64,000 nt of DNA, from positions 310,001-374,000 of the forward strand of contig NZ_BAWW01000066.1 in assembly GCF_000875975.1 (NCBI RefSeq), given 5' to 3'. Shown one piece after another: positions 28,601 to 36,762 of this stretch. A model generated the notes under the pieces. That model saw only the letters and a program-made list of their open reading frames with translations. It did not search any database and was not told where the DNA came from. A program made the translations under genes and the position numbers. The stretch comes from Parachlamydia acanthamoebae (GTDB lineage: Bacteria; Chlamydiota; Chlamydiia; Chlamydiales; Parachlamydiaceae). Every line of letters starts with the position of its first letter. Positions within the stretch are counted from its first letter, which is position 1.

Positions 28601-28924
28601 CGGATGGAGATCTATCAACGTTTGGGCGAAGCCATTGCTTTAAGTGATGTCGAGCTTATCGAGCAAGAATTGAAAGATCGGTTTGGTCCCCTTGTCATCC
28701 AAGTGCAATGGCTCATGGCGCTCACACGCATTCGGGTCTTCGCTTCCCAACGAGGCTATACGACATTAAAATTTGATAAGCTGGCACTCTCCATTGAATG
28801 GAAAAAAGGCAAGCAAATCCTCTCTCACAAAATGTTATTAGGAAAAATAAAAACGTCTGAAGAGCTTGAAAGGGTAACCAAACAAGCTCTTGACAAATGG
28901 GAAAAGGAAAGGTTTAAGCGTTAG
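25613..28924 (+). CDS. mfd: Transcription-repair coupling factor Mfd
   Basis: 1103 residues, full length. The N-terminal UvrB-like part contains the phrase FPAWETLPSENIAPSP. The RNA-polymerase-interaction domain begins PGDMVVHLNHGIGRFLGL near residue 456. Helicase motifs follow: Walker A GDVGYGKTE (about 605), DEEH box IIDEEHRFGV (about 706) and QLRGRVGR (about 880). The C-terminal TRCF domain closes the protein. It removes stalled RNA polymerase and recruits UvrA to the template strand. The start is GTG 25613 with GAGG close upstream, 17 bases after alaS. Its last four bases overlap the convergent amn gene. Confidence 0.96.
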   Translation: MIEELFKHPKLLELQEAFKQGDPVLIEELWNAPKALIASLALQVTGKHVLILTGGSQEESRLYHDFPFFSSAPLLEFPAWETLPSENIAPSPDTVGARYKALRQVSATFQPHIIISGLQACLQSLIPPQNFDSLYLALKKGETFPFDTLIQRLNEMGYRRSAVAADKGEFAIRGGIIDIFPVASPDPFRIEFWGDDIESIRIFDPIGQRSIKTVEHIEITPAQEMELIQQSSKLSTILDYLGPQTIVIFDDLLALEDRYSSLLHICGSPTRSFQSIENLFEQIAPLQQIYWSRQPIEELTEVKLKSPKGKSFYSESAPMHTLAFSMFNKDLMAKRWLSPFIPLVDYLLPFRDEEQEVSGNDILENLAHIPKEAHLHFLCASELEENTLKQKIAQKSIPLPTQTVYQNGYLSSGLVLAQEQLLVIPFTEVSHRYKLRRQKLRSTYHTPPSDSYHLVPGDMVVHLNHGIGRFLGLEKKLNHNGVLSEFFLIEYAENGKLYVPLNQAHLVTKYIGSSEDLPSMHTLGSARWKKTKERTQEAIVGYAKDLLQLYAHRSLKAGLIYPSDSIDMQDFEEDFPYEETEDQLNAIASIKEDMQSTKSMDRLICGDVGYGKTEVAMRAAFKAVMDGHKQVALLVPTTVLAMQHYENFIERMSNFPVRIGVLSRFRTPKEIRETLEQVAKGSIDILIGTHRLISKDVVFHDLGLIIIDEEHRFGVKAKEHLKKIKMGVDCITLSATPIPRTLYMSLVGARDMSVINTPPQDRLPITTIISEPGDLVFKNALLRELSRDGQAYVIHNRVETIFGVASKIKELLPQARVVVGHGQMSADEIDSVFHAFKSGAADILVATTIIESGIDIPNANTILINRADQFGLADLYQLRGRVGRWNRRAYAYFLVPNLKSLPQLARKRLHALAEACGYGGGMKLAMHDLEIRGAGNILGTEQSGHVSAIGFHFYCKLLRRTIQTLQGELSAGMVETKLEFHYDACLPEDYVNEVSLRMEIYQRLGEAIALSDVELIEQELKDRFGPLVIQVQWLMALTRIRVFASQRGYTTLKFDKLALSIEWKKGKQILSHKMLLGKIKTSEELERVTKQALDKWEKERFKR

Positions 28925-29760
28925 TCGTTGAGCTGATCTTCAAACTTGCGTCGCTTTCCTCTAAAAACACCTTTTTCTTCAAGCTTCAGCAAGTTATCTA
29001 ATTCATCAATGGCCTTTATGCCCAATTCCACATGCTCTGCTGTGTACTTTGAATAGACATCTTGAGCACTTTTTTTAGTCTTAATGCCCTTTGGACTTAA
29101 AGGCAGATCTGAAATCAGCAAGAGCGCACCAAGCGGCAGTTTATGGTAATAACTGGCCATAAAAAGGGTTGCACATTCCATTTCAACCGCTTGTGGACGT
29201 GTGGCATTTAAACGGGCCTTAAAGTCAGGATTAAACTCCCAAAAACGTTTATTGGTCGTATGGGTAATCCCCAGGTGATATTTAATCCCCTCTTCCATCA
29301 ACACATTTGTCACAGCTTTTTGAACGAGGAAATTGGCCATCGCAGGAACTTCTTGCGAAAAGTAGAAATCAGACGTTCCTTCCCCTCGAATCCCGGCAAC
29401 CGGGACAAAGTAATCTCCGACATGATAATGACGTCTTAATCCTCCACACATGCCTAAAAGAAGGCTTGCTTTAATGGGAAGATGCGCACATAAGTCGACA
29501 ATCAGTGCGGCGGCGGGTGACCCAATTTTAAAATCCAAAATACTCACCTTCTCTTTGGGTGAATGCGCGACCGAAAACATCGATCCTTCGACGATCGGCA
29601 GATCTCGGCTTGAAGCAAAATATTGCACATATTTAGGAAAGTTGGTGAGCAAAAGATAAGGTTGAAACTCTGAGACATCTGATCCAGAATATCTCTCTAA
29701 CGTTCCAATCGCGATCTCTTCTTCTTCCCTTTCGAAATTCGTTTCTTCACTATCAATCAT
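28921..29760 (-). CDS. amn: AMP nucleosidase
   Basis: About 279 residues. It corresponds to the catalytic nucleoside-phosphorylase-fold domain: LLLGMCGGLRRHYHVGDYFVPV, VEMECATLFMASYY and LISDLPLSPKG. It lacks the extra N-terminal regulatory domain of E. coli Amn (484 residues), as I recall for chlamydial Amn. It would split AMP into adenine and ribose 5-phosphate. ATG 29760 has GGAGA upstream and is preferred to TTG 29775. It is the last gene of a three-gene minus-strand unit with two small proteins. Confidence 0.88.
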   Translation of the reverse strand: MIDSEETNFEREEEEIAIGTLERYSGSDVSEFQPYLLLTNFPKYVQYFASSRDLPIVEGSMFSVAHSPKEKVSILDFKIGSPAAALIVDLCAHLPIKASLLLGMCGGLRRHYHVGDYFVPVAGIRGEGTSDFYFSQEVPAMANFLVQKAVTNVLMEEGIKYHLGITHTTNKRFWEFNPDFKARLNATRPQAVEMECATLFMASYYHKLPLGALLLISDLPLSPKGIKTKKSAQDVYSKYTAEHVELGIKAIDELDNLLKLEEKGVFRGKRRKFEDQLND

Positions 29761-29776
29761 GAATTTTTTCTCCAAA

Positions 29777-30013
29777 TTATTCTTTCCAATCCACTTCTAC
29801 TGCCCCACCTTCTCCTATAAAAGGACCCATTTTTAGTGAAACGTTTTTCACTAGCGTAAAAGCATGGTGGCATCGCGGGCATTCGAGATCTTTTTCATAA
29901 TGGCCAAGACGGTATTTAAAATCTTCCCGATTTTCTATAATCGCACCACATTTCGGACATTGATGGTAACGCACCACAAGATCCCACGTATGTTCTCCTT
30001 TTTGCGTCATCAC
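29777..30013 (-). CDS. Small zinc-ribbon protein
   Basis: 78 residues. Two CxxC pairs, CPKCG (about residue 19-23) and CPRCH (about 45-49), are spaced as in a single zinc ribbon. No other domain. The start overlaps the upstream stop by four bases (ATGA), and the stop is 16 bases before amn, so it is translated in a coupled operon. Probably a nucleic-acid or protein-binding accessory factor; function unknown. Confidence 0.7.
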   Translation of the reverse strand: MMTQKGEHTWDLVVRYHQCPKCGAIIENREDFKYRLGHYEKDLECPRCHHAFTLVKNVSLKMGPFIGEGGAVEVDWKE

Positions 30014-30222
30014 TCATTCTCTTTTTTAGTTCCAAAAGAAAACAGCCAATTGACAACGGAAGAGATCAGCCCTTTTCTTTTCTTTTTTAGCGGAATATGA
30101 ATGCGATTGCCCCAACCATTTATCTCGTGCATTTCACAACCTACAATTCCTTGGCTGGGTTCCACCCGATATTTCTTAAGAGTTGTATCTGGAGGATAAT
30201 CGCGATACTCTTTGGCCCACAT
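30010..30222 (-). CDS. Small hypothetical protein
   Basis: 70 residues from ATG 30222, ending in a basic/hydrophobic tail (KKKRKGLISSVVNWLFSFG) that resembles the tail of the 17236 protein (KKKGLIGLVGRI). The tail could be an amphipathic membrane-binding helix. First gene of the unit 30222-28921. No family recognised. Confidence 0.6.
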   Translation of the reverse strand: MWAKEYRDYPPDTTLKKYRVEPSQGIVGCEMHEINGWGNRIHIPLKKKRKGLISSVVNWLFSFGTKKENE

Positions 30223-30320
30223 AAATACCTCATATTAAGTAGAGGAGATAACTTAAAATTCAGGTTAATATAGAATGCGAAAAACCACAATCGTAATTTT
30301 AACAGATTCGCTATCAAAGC

Positions 30321-31634
30321 TTAATCACTTGCCATGCGCACAATACGGGGTTGAAAGACCCCTAAAACCTCGACCAGATCTGACTGTGCTTCTATCACTT
30401 GTTCAATTGGTTTATAAGCCTGAGGGGCCTCATCTAAGCCGCCTCCAATCAATTTAACACCTCTTTGCGAAAGATAAGCGGCATGCTGTTCCGAAGTAAT
30501 GTTCTGCTTCGCACGTGTACGGCTCATCTGGCGGCCACTTCCATGTGAAGCAGAATTTAAAGCAGCTGCATGACCTTTCCCTCTCACCAGAAACCCCACA
30601 TCCGCCATCGTTCCAGGGATAATTCCTAGGACATCTTTTCCGGCAGGCGTGGCCCCTTTGCGGTGCACAATCCATTCTTTTTCAATGCCATCAATGATGA
30701 CGCTTTCCTTCCATGCAAAATTGTGATGGTTTTCTACCGAAGTCAATGGGGTTAATCCCAATGCTTGGCTGATTCTTTGGTGAATAACATGATGGTTTGC
30801 AGAAGCAAATTTTCCAGCGAGTTGCATAGCATCCCAATACTCTAATCCTGCTTCACTATCCAGCGGCAGCCATGCCAAATGGCGCACGGATTGTTCTAAA
30901 GTAGGCATTTGTTCCATGGCCCATTTTGTATAGTGATCTGCAATTTTAGCTCCCACCCCTCTCGATCCACTATGTGATAACAAAGCCACATATTTTCCCA
31001 CCTGAAGTCCTAACGGATTTTCAGAGCTGCCAATCTCTAGCTCTCCCCATTCCACAAAATGGTTTCCGCCCCCGCTCGTTCCGATTTGTCGAATACCTGT
31101 TTGCCGCAAACCACGCGTGAGTTTTGTCCCTTGCCAATGTTTTTCTTCTAAAACAGGATGCTCAATTTTCCCCTCATGCTGCCCCATAGGCCCTGAGCCA
31201 AATACGGTATTCGCAAGCAACACCTCTTGAAATGCTTGATGTCTTGTTGAATGAAAGTCTCTTAAAGCTTCAGGAGACTCTGGATACACACTCAACATCA
31301 TGCGGCACGCGATATCGACACCAACGGCATAAGGAATAACCGCATTTTCTACCGCCAGCACCCCGCCAATCGGCAATCCGTAGCCCATATGGGCATCAGG
31401 CATTAAAGCTCCGGCGACAGCAATTGGTAGCCGCATGGCATGATTCATTTGATGGATCGCATCTTGCTCAATACAAGCTGCTCCCCATGTTTGGTAAGGA
31501 ATTGGTGTCGATCGTAGAAGGCAGCTTTGACGTAAAGCTTCCGTTTTTTGTTTCAAATGGTGTACAAAAGCTAAAGCTTCATCCGGACAGACCTGTTTGT
31601 ATAGCCGCCAGGCCTCATTACGTTCTTTAGGCAT
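30321..31634 (-). CDS. RtcB-family RNA ligase, divergent paralogue
   Basis: About 437 residues from ATG 31634. All metal and nucleotide ligands of RtcB are visible: VGVDIACRM (Asp, Cys), GGGNHFVEWGE (His), LLSHSGSRGVG (His), ENHHNFAW (His) and the guanylylated His in SASHGSGR near the C-terminus, plus HRKGATPAGKD. RtcB joins RNA 2',3'-cyclic phosphate or 3'-phosphate ends to 5'-hydroxyl ends using GTP and Mn2+. This copy differs from the canonical one at 43350-44780 in its N-terminal region and has no archease next to it. It stands alone, followed by about 100 bases without features. Whether it repairs a specific RNA is unknown. Confidence 0.88.
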   Translation of the reverse strand: MPKERNEAWRLYKQVCPDEALAFVHHLKQKTEALRQSCLLRSTPIPYQTWGAACIEQDAIHQMNHAMRLPIAVAGALMPDAHMGYGLPIGGVLAVENAVIPYAVGVDIACRMMLSVYPESPEALRDFHSTRHQAFQEVLLANTVFGSGPMGQHEGKIEHPVLEEKHWQGTKLTRGLRQTGIRQIGTSGGGNHFVEWGELEIGSSENPLGLQVGKYVALLSHSGSRGVGAKIADHYTKWAMEQMPTLEQSVRHLAWLPLDSEAGLEYWDAMQLAGKFASANHHVIHQRISQALGLTPLTSVENHHNFAWKESVIIDGIEKEWIVHRKGATPAGKDVLGIIPGTMADVGFLVRGKGHAAALNSASHGSGRQMSRTRAKQNITSEQHAAYLSQRGVKLIGGGLDEAPQAYKPIEQVIEAQSDLVEVLGVFQPRIVRMASD

Positions 31635-31761
31635 CAAGATGGTCGATCCAAGTAAATGTTGAAAGGCTTGGGGAGTTATAGCTATCGAAAATTCCTCGCT
31701 TTTTAAATTGCATGAAGATGATATACGATTTAAACTTTAAATGCATAATTTATGAGGTTTC

Positions 31762-33156
31762 ATGTCCACCACTTCAATTGCCATTGCCGGAGGAGGTATT
31801 TCAGGGCTAGCGGTTTTAGCGAACTTGATTTTCCAGGCCCAGACTCCTTTTAACCTATTCCTTTTCGAACCATCTCATCGACTTCCCAAAGGAGTGGCTT
31901 TTTCAACAGATTGTGAAACCCATCCTCTGAATGTGCGCGCAAATGCTATGGGAGCTTTAAAAGAGCACCCTGATGATTTTTGGAAATGGGTGGAAAAAAG
32001 GAAAGAGACTCTTCAGCCTCTTTTTCCCAAAACCATTTTACATCCAGATGCCTTTCTACCGCGCAAATTATACGGGCTTTACTTAGAAGATTTATATGAA
32101 AGAGTACAAGCTGTCGCGGAAGAGAAAAAGATTAAGCTTACTGTGATCCTTCAAAAAGTATTAGATGCCTCCGAATCCAACGATCAACTCCTCCTTCAAG
32201 TTGCGCATGAAAATCCGGTGACAGTGGATGCCCTTGTTCTGGCTTGTGGTGTTCCCCCTAGTAAAAAGCTCTCTTTTGAAACGCCTCAGTTATTGGATCA
32301 TCCTCACTACATTTCCGATCCTTGGAATAGCTCTGCCCTGGACAGCATGTTTCTACATTCCTCCAAAGTTCTCATGATTGGAGCGGGCTTAACCATGGCA
32401 GATACGGTTGCTTCCTTGGTACATCAGGCATTTGACGGAAAAATGATTTGTGTATCTCCACGCGGAACTTCCTCACAACCTCATCTTACAGCACCTCCTG
32501 CCCATCCTCTCCCTCAAGTCAAAACCAAGGAGCTTCCTTTAACCGCACGCGGACTTTTCAGAACTGTACGCAAAAAAATCGTCTCTCATTCTGAGTGGCG
32601 AGATGTAATCGATTCTTTACGCCGTTGCACCCAACCTTTATGGGCAGCCCTTCCCCTTCCCGAGAAAAAACAATTTTTACGCCATCTCTTCTCGTTATGG
32701 AATAATCATCGTCATCGCATGGCAGTTGCCAGTTTTGATATGCTGGAAAAACTAAAAAAACAGGAAAAGTTAGACATGCTCGCTGGGCGTGTCACCGCGA
32801 TCGAAATAGAAAATGCCGAGACCTTAAATGTGACAGTGAGAACAGCTGAAAAATCGTTGCAGATTCCTGTCAATTACGTAGTCAAATGCACGGGTCCTGA
32901 GTACCAAATTCAAAAACAACCAAATCCCTTGATTCAAAATCTGCATCAAAAAGGAATGGCCCTTTGGGATACTTTAGGAATGGGTTTGGCACTGTCTCCT
33001 CATGGATACATTCAAGGCAACGTACCAGGGAAAATCTATGCGCTCGGAGCCCTTCTGCTTGGTGAAAAATTGGAAACAACGGCCGTCCCCGAAATCCGAA
33101 AAGAAGCCTTTGCAATTGCACAAAAATTACTTCATAAATTTCATTTAATTAACTAA
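31762..33156 (+). CDS. FAD/NAD(P)-binding oxidoreductase (HcaD/YdhS-like)
   Basis: 464 residues. An N-terminal FAD-binding dinucleotide motif IAIAGGGISGLAVLANL, a FEPSHRLPKGVAFS segment, a second Rossmann motif SKVLMIGAGLTMADTVAS near residue 205-222 and a late YVVKCTGPEY segment identify the NAD(P)-binding FAD-dependent oxidoreductase group often annotated as COG4529. The cofactor fold is clear; the substrate is not. ATG 31762 has GAGG just upstream. It is monocistronic and divergent from rtcB. Confidence 0.8.
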   Translation: MSTTSIAIAGGGISGLAVLANLIFQAQTPFNLFLFEPSHRLPKGVAFSTDCETHPLNVRANAMGALKEHPDDFWKWVEKRKETLQPLFPKTILHPDAFLPRKLYGLYLEDLYERVQAVAEEKKIKLTVILQKVLDASESNDQLLLQVAHENPVTVDALVLACGVPPSKKLSFETPQLLDHPHYISDPWNSSALDSMFLHSSKVLMIGAGLTMADTVASLVHQAFDGKMICVSPRGTSSQPHLTAPPAHPLPQVKTKELPLTARGLFRTVRKKIVSHSEWRDVIDSLRRCTQPLWAALPLPEKKQFLRHLFSLWNNHRHRMAVASFDMLEKLKKQEKLDMLAGRVTAIEIENAETLNVTVRTAEKSLQIPVNYVVKCTGPEYQIQKQPNPLIQNLHQKGMALWDTLGMGLALSPHGYIQGNVPGKIYALGALLLGEKLETTAVPEIRKEAFAIAQKLLHKFHLIN

Positions 33157-33196
33157 TAAAATGAAATTTACAACTAAACACAAACAATCTTTTCGC

Positions 33197-33224
33197 TTGT
33201 AGTTTCATTTGATTTCTGTACAAT
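33197..33224 (+). promoter_or_regulatory. Probable umuDC promoter
   Basis: TTGTAG (33197-33202), a 16-base spacer and TACAAT (33219-33224). An inverted repeat (AAATGAAA at 33159-33166 and TTTCATTT at 33203-33210) overlaps the spacer. It could be an operator or the end of the preceding transcript. A CTGT half-site overlaps the -10, but no full LexA box is present. Confidence 0.4.
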
Positions 33225-33257
33225 ATTCACTTATTTATAACCAATAAAGGTGAAATC

Positions 33258-33773
33258 ATGCGTTTAGGCGGAAAAAGAATGGGGGCCGGAAGACCAAAAG
33301 GATCTGGGAAATTTAAAGAACCCACAAAAGCCATTCGATTACCTGAAAGTGAAATCGAACATGTCATGCGGTATATACAAAACAAGTGCTACCGCCTCCC
33401 TTTGTATCATACCACTGTTTCAGCAGGATTTCCCTCTCCCGCGGAAGATCACATTGAAAGGAAACTCGATTTAAATGAATTGCTGATTAAACATCCTTCC
33501 GCAACATTTTTCTTAAAAGTCTCAGGGCATTCGATGATCAAAGTCGGCATTCACCACAACGACATCTTAATCGTTGATCGCAGCTTAGAGCCTTCCCATG
33601 GAAAAATTGTGATTGCCTCTCTCAATGGAGAATTGACAGTAAAAAGACTGCGTTGTGAAGGAAAAAGGATCCAACTTGTTGCAGAAAATGATGCTTACCC
33701 TCCTATTGAGATTTCCAGTGAAGATGATTTTCGCATTTGGGGTGTTGTGACAAACGTCATCCACGATCTATAG
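33258..33773 (+). CDS. umuD: UmuD-like self-cleaving S24 protein
   Basis: 171 residues. The C-terminal two-thirds is a LexA/UmuD S24 domain: cleavage site Ala56-Gly57 in TVSAGFPSP, Ser92 in VSGHSMIK and Lys129 in GELTVKRL form the catalytic dyad. RecA-stimulated self-cleavage gives UmuD', which joins UmuC in polymerase V. The N-terminal 45 residues are longer than in E. coli UmuD and begin MRLGGKRMGAGRPKGSGK, an AT-hook-like basic stretch followed by a KAIRLPESEIEHVM helix. This suggests possible DNA binding and autoregulation. AAAGGTG precedes the ATG; umuC starts nine bases after the stop. Confidence 0.88.
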   Translation: MRLGGKRMGAGRPKGSGKFKEPTKAIRLPESEIEHVMRYIQNKCYRLPLYHTTVSAGFPSPAEDHIERKLDLNELLIKHPSATFFLKVSGHSMIKVGIHHNDILIVDRSLEPSHGKIVIASLNGELTVKRLRCEGKRIQLVAENDAYPPIEISSEDDFRIWGVVTNVIHDL

Positions 33774-33782
33774 GATTCTTTT

Positions 33783-35048
33783 ATGTCTCATTTCGTTTTA
33801 GCAGATTGCAACAATTTTTATGTCTCATGTGAAAGAATGCTTCACCCCAAACTCGAAGAAAAACCCGTGATTGTCCTCTCTCAGAATGATGGCTGCGTGA
33901 TCTCTCGTTCTCAAGAGGCCAAACAATTGGGCATTAAAATGGGAGAGCCCTTTTTTAAAGTCAAAGAGTACTGTGAACGGGCTAAAGTGATTGTCTATTC
34001 TTCCAACTACCAACTTTATGGAGACATCTCCGAAAGGGTGATGAATAGCCTGTCTCAATTTGCCCCTGAAATGCAAATTTACTCCATCGATGAAGCTTTT
34101 TTGAAATTTCCTATAACACTTTCTGACGAAGAGATGTTCGCAGAATGTATGAGAATAAAAAAGCTGATCAAAAAATGGGTTGGCATTCCCATTTCGATTG
34201 GGATAGCCCCCACAAAAACCTTAGCCAAAGTAGCCAATAGCTTAGCTAAACAAAATCGGGACCTAGGAGTATTTAGCCTAAACGAGCCTCTTTCGCGCGA
34301 AGCCATTTTAAAAGAATATCCCATAGAAGACGTTTGGGGAATTGGTCGTAGACTTTCAAAGCGTTTAAAAGGGATCGGCATTTTGACGGTCTGGGATTTT
34401 ATTCAACTCACGCCCTATTTTGTCAGAAAAACAATGGGGGTCGTAGGAGAGAGGATGTTGCTCGAGCTACAAGGCATTTCAGCTTTAGATCTCGAGGAAA
34501 GTTCGCCCAAACAAAGCATAACGTTTTCTCGCTCATTTGGAAGGAAAGTCACCGATATATCCGAACTAGGAGAAGCCCTCGCCACATTCGTCAGCAAAGC
34601 CTGTGTGAAATTGAGAAAACAAAAGCAATATGCGGCAGCTTTGTTGGTCTATCTGCAATTCTTCTCGCAGGATGGAGAAAGCCTTCAAGGAAATCATATG
34701 ATTTATTCCTTTCCAAGCCCAACAGACGATACCATTGAAATGATTGCAGCAACTAAGCAATGCTTAACAAAACTTTATATCGACAAGAAAAAATATAAGA
34801 AATGTGGTGTCATTTTGTTGGATTTAAAATCCGCTGAACAATTCATGCCGGATTTGTTCCAAAAAGGCCCCGACATAAAGCGTCAACAGGTGATGCGCGC
34901 AATGGATAAGCTCAATACGCGCTTGAAGAAAAGAACTGTGTTTTTGGGAGGCACAGGCATCCATCAAGACTGGAAGTCACGGTCTGATCAACGTTCTCCC
35001 TATAATACCACAAGCTGGGATCACCTACCTATCGTTAAGGCTTATTGA
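33783..35048 (+). CDS. umuC: UmuC-like Y-family DNA polymerase V catalytic subunit
   Basis: 421 residues, the normal length. Catalytic palm motifs are LADCNNFYVSCERM at the N-terminus and IYSIDEAFLKF (about residue 100-110); the helix-hairpin-helix region VWGIGRRLSKRLKGIGI and the UmuC-specific C-terminal domain are also present. It performs error-prone translesion synthesis with UmuD'. Cotranscribed with umuD. A umuDC pair is absent from the Chlamydiaceae I know, so it is a feature of the larger genomes of amoeba-associated relatives or was acquired. It ends three bases before the convergent 35052 gene. Confidence 0.93.
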   Translation: MSHFVLADCNNFYVSCERMLHPKLEEKPVIVLSQNDGCVISRSQEAKQLGIKMGEPFFKVKEYCERAKVIVYSSNYQLYGDISERVMNSLSQFAPEMQIYSIDEAFLKFPITLSDEEMFAECMRIKKLIKKWVGIPISIGIAPTKTLAKVANSLAKQNRDLGVFSLNEPLSREAILKEYPIEDVWGIGRRLSKRLKGIGILTVWDFIQLTPYFVRKTMGVVGERMLLELQGISALDLEESSPKQSITFSRSFGRKVTDISELGEALATFVSKACVKLRKQKQYAAALLVYLQFFSQDGESLQGNHMIYSFPSPTDDTIEMIAATKQCLTKLYIDKKKYKKCGVILLDLKSAEQFMPDLFQKGPDIKRQQVMRAMDKLNTRLKKRTVFLGGTGIHQDWKSRSDQRSPYNTTSWDHLPIVKAY

Positions 35049-35051
35049 TTA

Positions 35052-35504
35052 CTAAAATTTGACTAAACAATCAAAAAATTTAGAAGGGGTCATGTCCTTC
35101 ACAAAAATTTCCATGTTGAATGGCTGATTTGCCTCGGCAAATTCTTGCTTTTTTTGTGCATAGATCACCATGCCCAAAGGAATTGCCATCAATCCACCTG
35201 TGATCAAGACAGCAAATGAAAGTGAAATGACCTTGACGATTGTCCCAAGTAGATGCGAAGTCGATTCTTCGAAAAGCTCATTGAGATTGAAATGAGTACT
35301 ACGGAATGTTTTTGCTTCAAATTTAAAGGATGGAGATTCAGGAGGAGAAGCAAAGGAAAACAGCCGTATTTTTTCAATATTTTCCCAAGTCTTAGTCAAG
35401 TCACTGTCAAAAAAAGAACGCTTTTCTGAGGAGTGACGAAAACCTGGAATTTCAAATGAGCGAAAATCCGGCACTTTAAAAGATTGATAAGTATAGAAAG
35501 ACAT
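35052..35504 (-). CDS. Small membrane protein with one long hydrophobic hairpin (Inc-like)
   Basis: 150 residues. A soluble N-terminal 80 residues rich in Phe and Ser (SFKVPDFRSFEIPGFRH) is followed by a hydrophobic stretch of about 30 residues, with a central Gly-Gly (VKVISLSFAVLITGGLMAIP then LGMVIYA), and a short C-terminus. A bilobed hydrophobic domain is the hallmark of chlamydial inclusion-membrane proteins, so that role is possible. Last of three similarly built minus-strand genes. Confidence 0.55.
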   Translation of the reverse strand: MSFYTYQSFKVPDFRSFEIPGFRHSSEKRSFFDSDLTKTWENIEKIRLFSFASPPESPSFKFEAKTFRSTHFNLNELFEESTSHLLGTIVKVISLSFAVLITGGLMAIPLGMVIYAQKKQEFAEANQPFNMEIFVKDMTPSKFFDCLVKF

Positions 35505-35514
35505 ATGAAAGCCC

Positions 35515-35928
35515 TTATAAAACTGAAATATTATGAATTAAACGCGCTGGAATATATATTTCCTTTACAAACTCTTTAAAAGGCAAATCCTTGCCTCGTT
35601 TCTTGCAATGATTGCGGTGGGTCAAGTAAATGGCAGCACAAACTAAAGGGATCATGATAAGAGGAAAGAACAGGCATGTTAGAGCAATGCTACTCACCTT
35701 AACGACAGTGCGCAATTGGGGGATCTTTTTCTTAAAATCAGCAATAGCTGATTCGCCCTCGGCACATGGAAAATTTCGATTAACTAAACCTGTATACATC
35801 GCAATCCCTAAATAAAAAAATAATTGTGTTGAGCAGCGCATCATAGCAACAAAGCATTTATTTAGACAAGGAACGTTCACACGGTGAGTGATTTTTGGGA
35901 GTAGCTGGCTTTTCCAGCACTCCCTCAT
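35515..35928 (-). CDS. Small membrane protein, relative of its downstream neighbour
   Basis: 137 residues. Hydrophobic segments lie near residue 35-50 and 77-103 (VVKVSSIALTCLFFPLIMIP then LVCAAIYL). The VKV-S ... M-PL ... IY pattern and the following PFKEFVKEIYIP resemble the 35052 protein, suggesting a tandem duplication. No catalytic motif. The start codon is uncertain because the ATG at 35928 has no clear ribosome site. Confidence 0.5.
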   Translation of the reverse strand: MRECWKSQLLPKITHRVNVPCLNKCFVAMMRCSTQLFFYLGIAMYTGLVNRNFPCAEGESAIADFKKKIPQLRTVVKVSSIALTCLFFPLIMIPLVCAAIYLTHRNHCKKRGKDLPFKEFVKEIYIPARLIHNISVL

Positions 35929-35943
35929 CGAACAAATCGGTGG

Positions 35944-36762
35944 TTACTTAAAATCTTTAAGTAAAGGAACTAGGTGAGTACTAGAATTTTTGATGAGCTT
36001 GTTATGTGCATCTACAAGATCTGTATAAGCTTCAAAACCAGGGACTTGAGGCAACAGTTCTTTTTTTCCCTCATAGGTAGAACGCGCTTTGCTTGAAGGA
36101 ATCAGCATCAACCCAAGTGGCAAAATGTATAAAAGAGTCTCTTTGAGCCTATGTTTAGCATCTATAACTTTGAAGCTATTCTTAATGGCTTTACATTTCA
36201 AAATTTCTTCAAATGCTGTATCTTTTTGCTCAGTAGATAGGATTCCAGCTTGCATCTCTAAAGCCCGAAATTTTATGCGAAATTTTTCAAATCTGTCCCT
36301 TGTGGATTGTAACTTAGAATCTGACAGCATTTTGTTAAAATCTGTTCTTAAAAATGTATCCCAATACTGATGTTTTTTGGCTTCATCCCACTTGGGATCA
36401 TACTGCCCCAACTCTCCAAGCAAAGATTTATTCACTCGAATAGAACTCAATGCAGCTTTTTCAAAAGCACTTACTCTCTTTTCAAGCTTCGCTAGCTTGC
36501 CTGCTTTGTACTTTTCTAACAGAGCGGGATCTTTCAGAATGTCAATTGTTTTAGCTTGTCTTTTTTTTGCCCCACAAACATTTATAATGGCTGATGGGAC
36601 AAGAAGAGGACTCATAAGTAGGAAAAGGGGATAAATAACGGCACTAACAACACATTGAAAGCCTACGACTAAAACACCATCCTTTTTTTTCTCTGTATCT
36701 TTGTATTCTAACTGATAATTTTCATGATTTAAGACCAAATTACTGATCGTTTTGATTGACAT
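35944..36762 (-). CDS. Membrane protein with hydrophobic hairpin and coiled-coil middle
   Basis: 272 residues from ATG 36762, chosen because AAGGA lies eight bases upstream (the longer frame to 36855 lacks this). A long hydrophobic segment at about residues 32-65 (VSAVIYPLFLLMSPLLVPSA) is followed by a charged helical region (KLAKLEKRVSAFEKAALSS), and a second hydrophobic patch near residue 200-215 (TLLYILPLGLMLIPSS). The bilobed hydrophobic start is Inc-like. First of the three-gene membrane protein cluster; function unknown. Confidence 0.55.
   Translation of the reverse strand: MSIKTISNLVLNHENYQLEYKDTEKKKDGVLVVGFQCVVSAVIYPLFLLMSPLLVPSAIINVCGAKKRQAKTIDILKDPALLEKYKAGKLAKLEKRVSAFEKAALSSIRVNKSLLGELGQYDPKWDEAKKHQYWDTFLRTDFNKMLSDSKLQSTRDRFEKFRIKFRALEMQAGILSTEQKDTAFEEILKCKAIKNSFKVIDAKHRLKETLLYILPLGLMLIPSSKARSTYEGKKELLPQVPGFEAYTDLVDAHNKLIKNSSTHLVPLLKDFK

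Noticed and set aside
33150-33260. LexA/SOS box upstream of umuD
   Set aside because: Only a CTGT half-site is present; no matching ACAG at the right distance.
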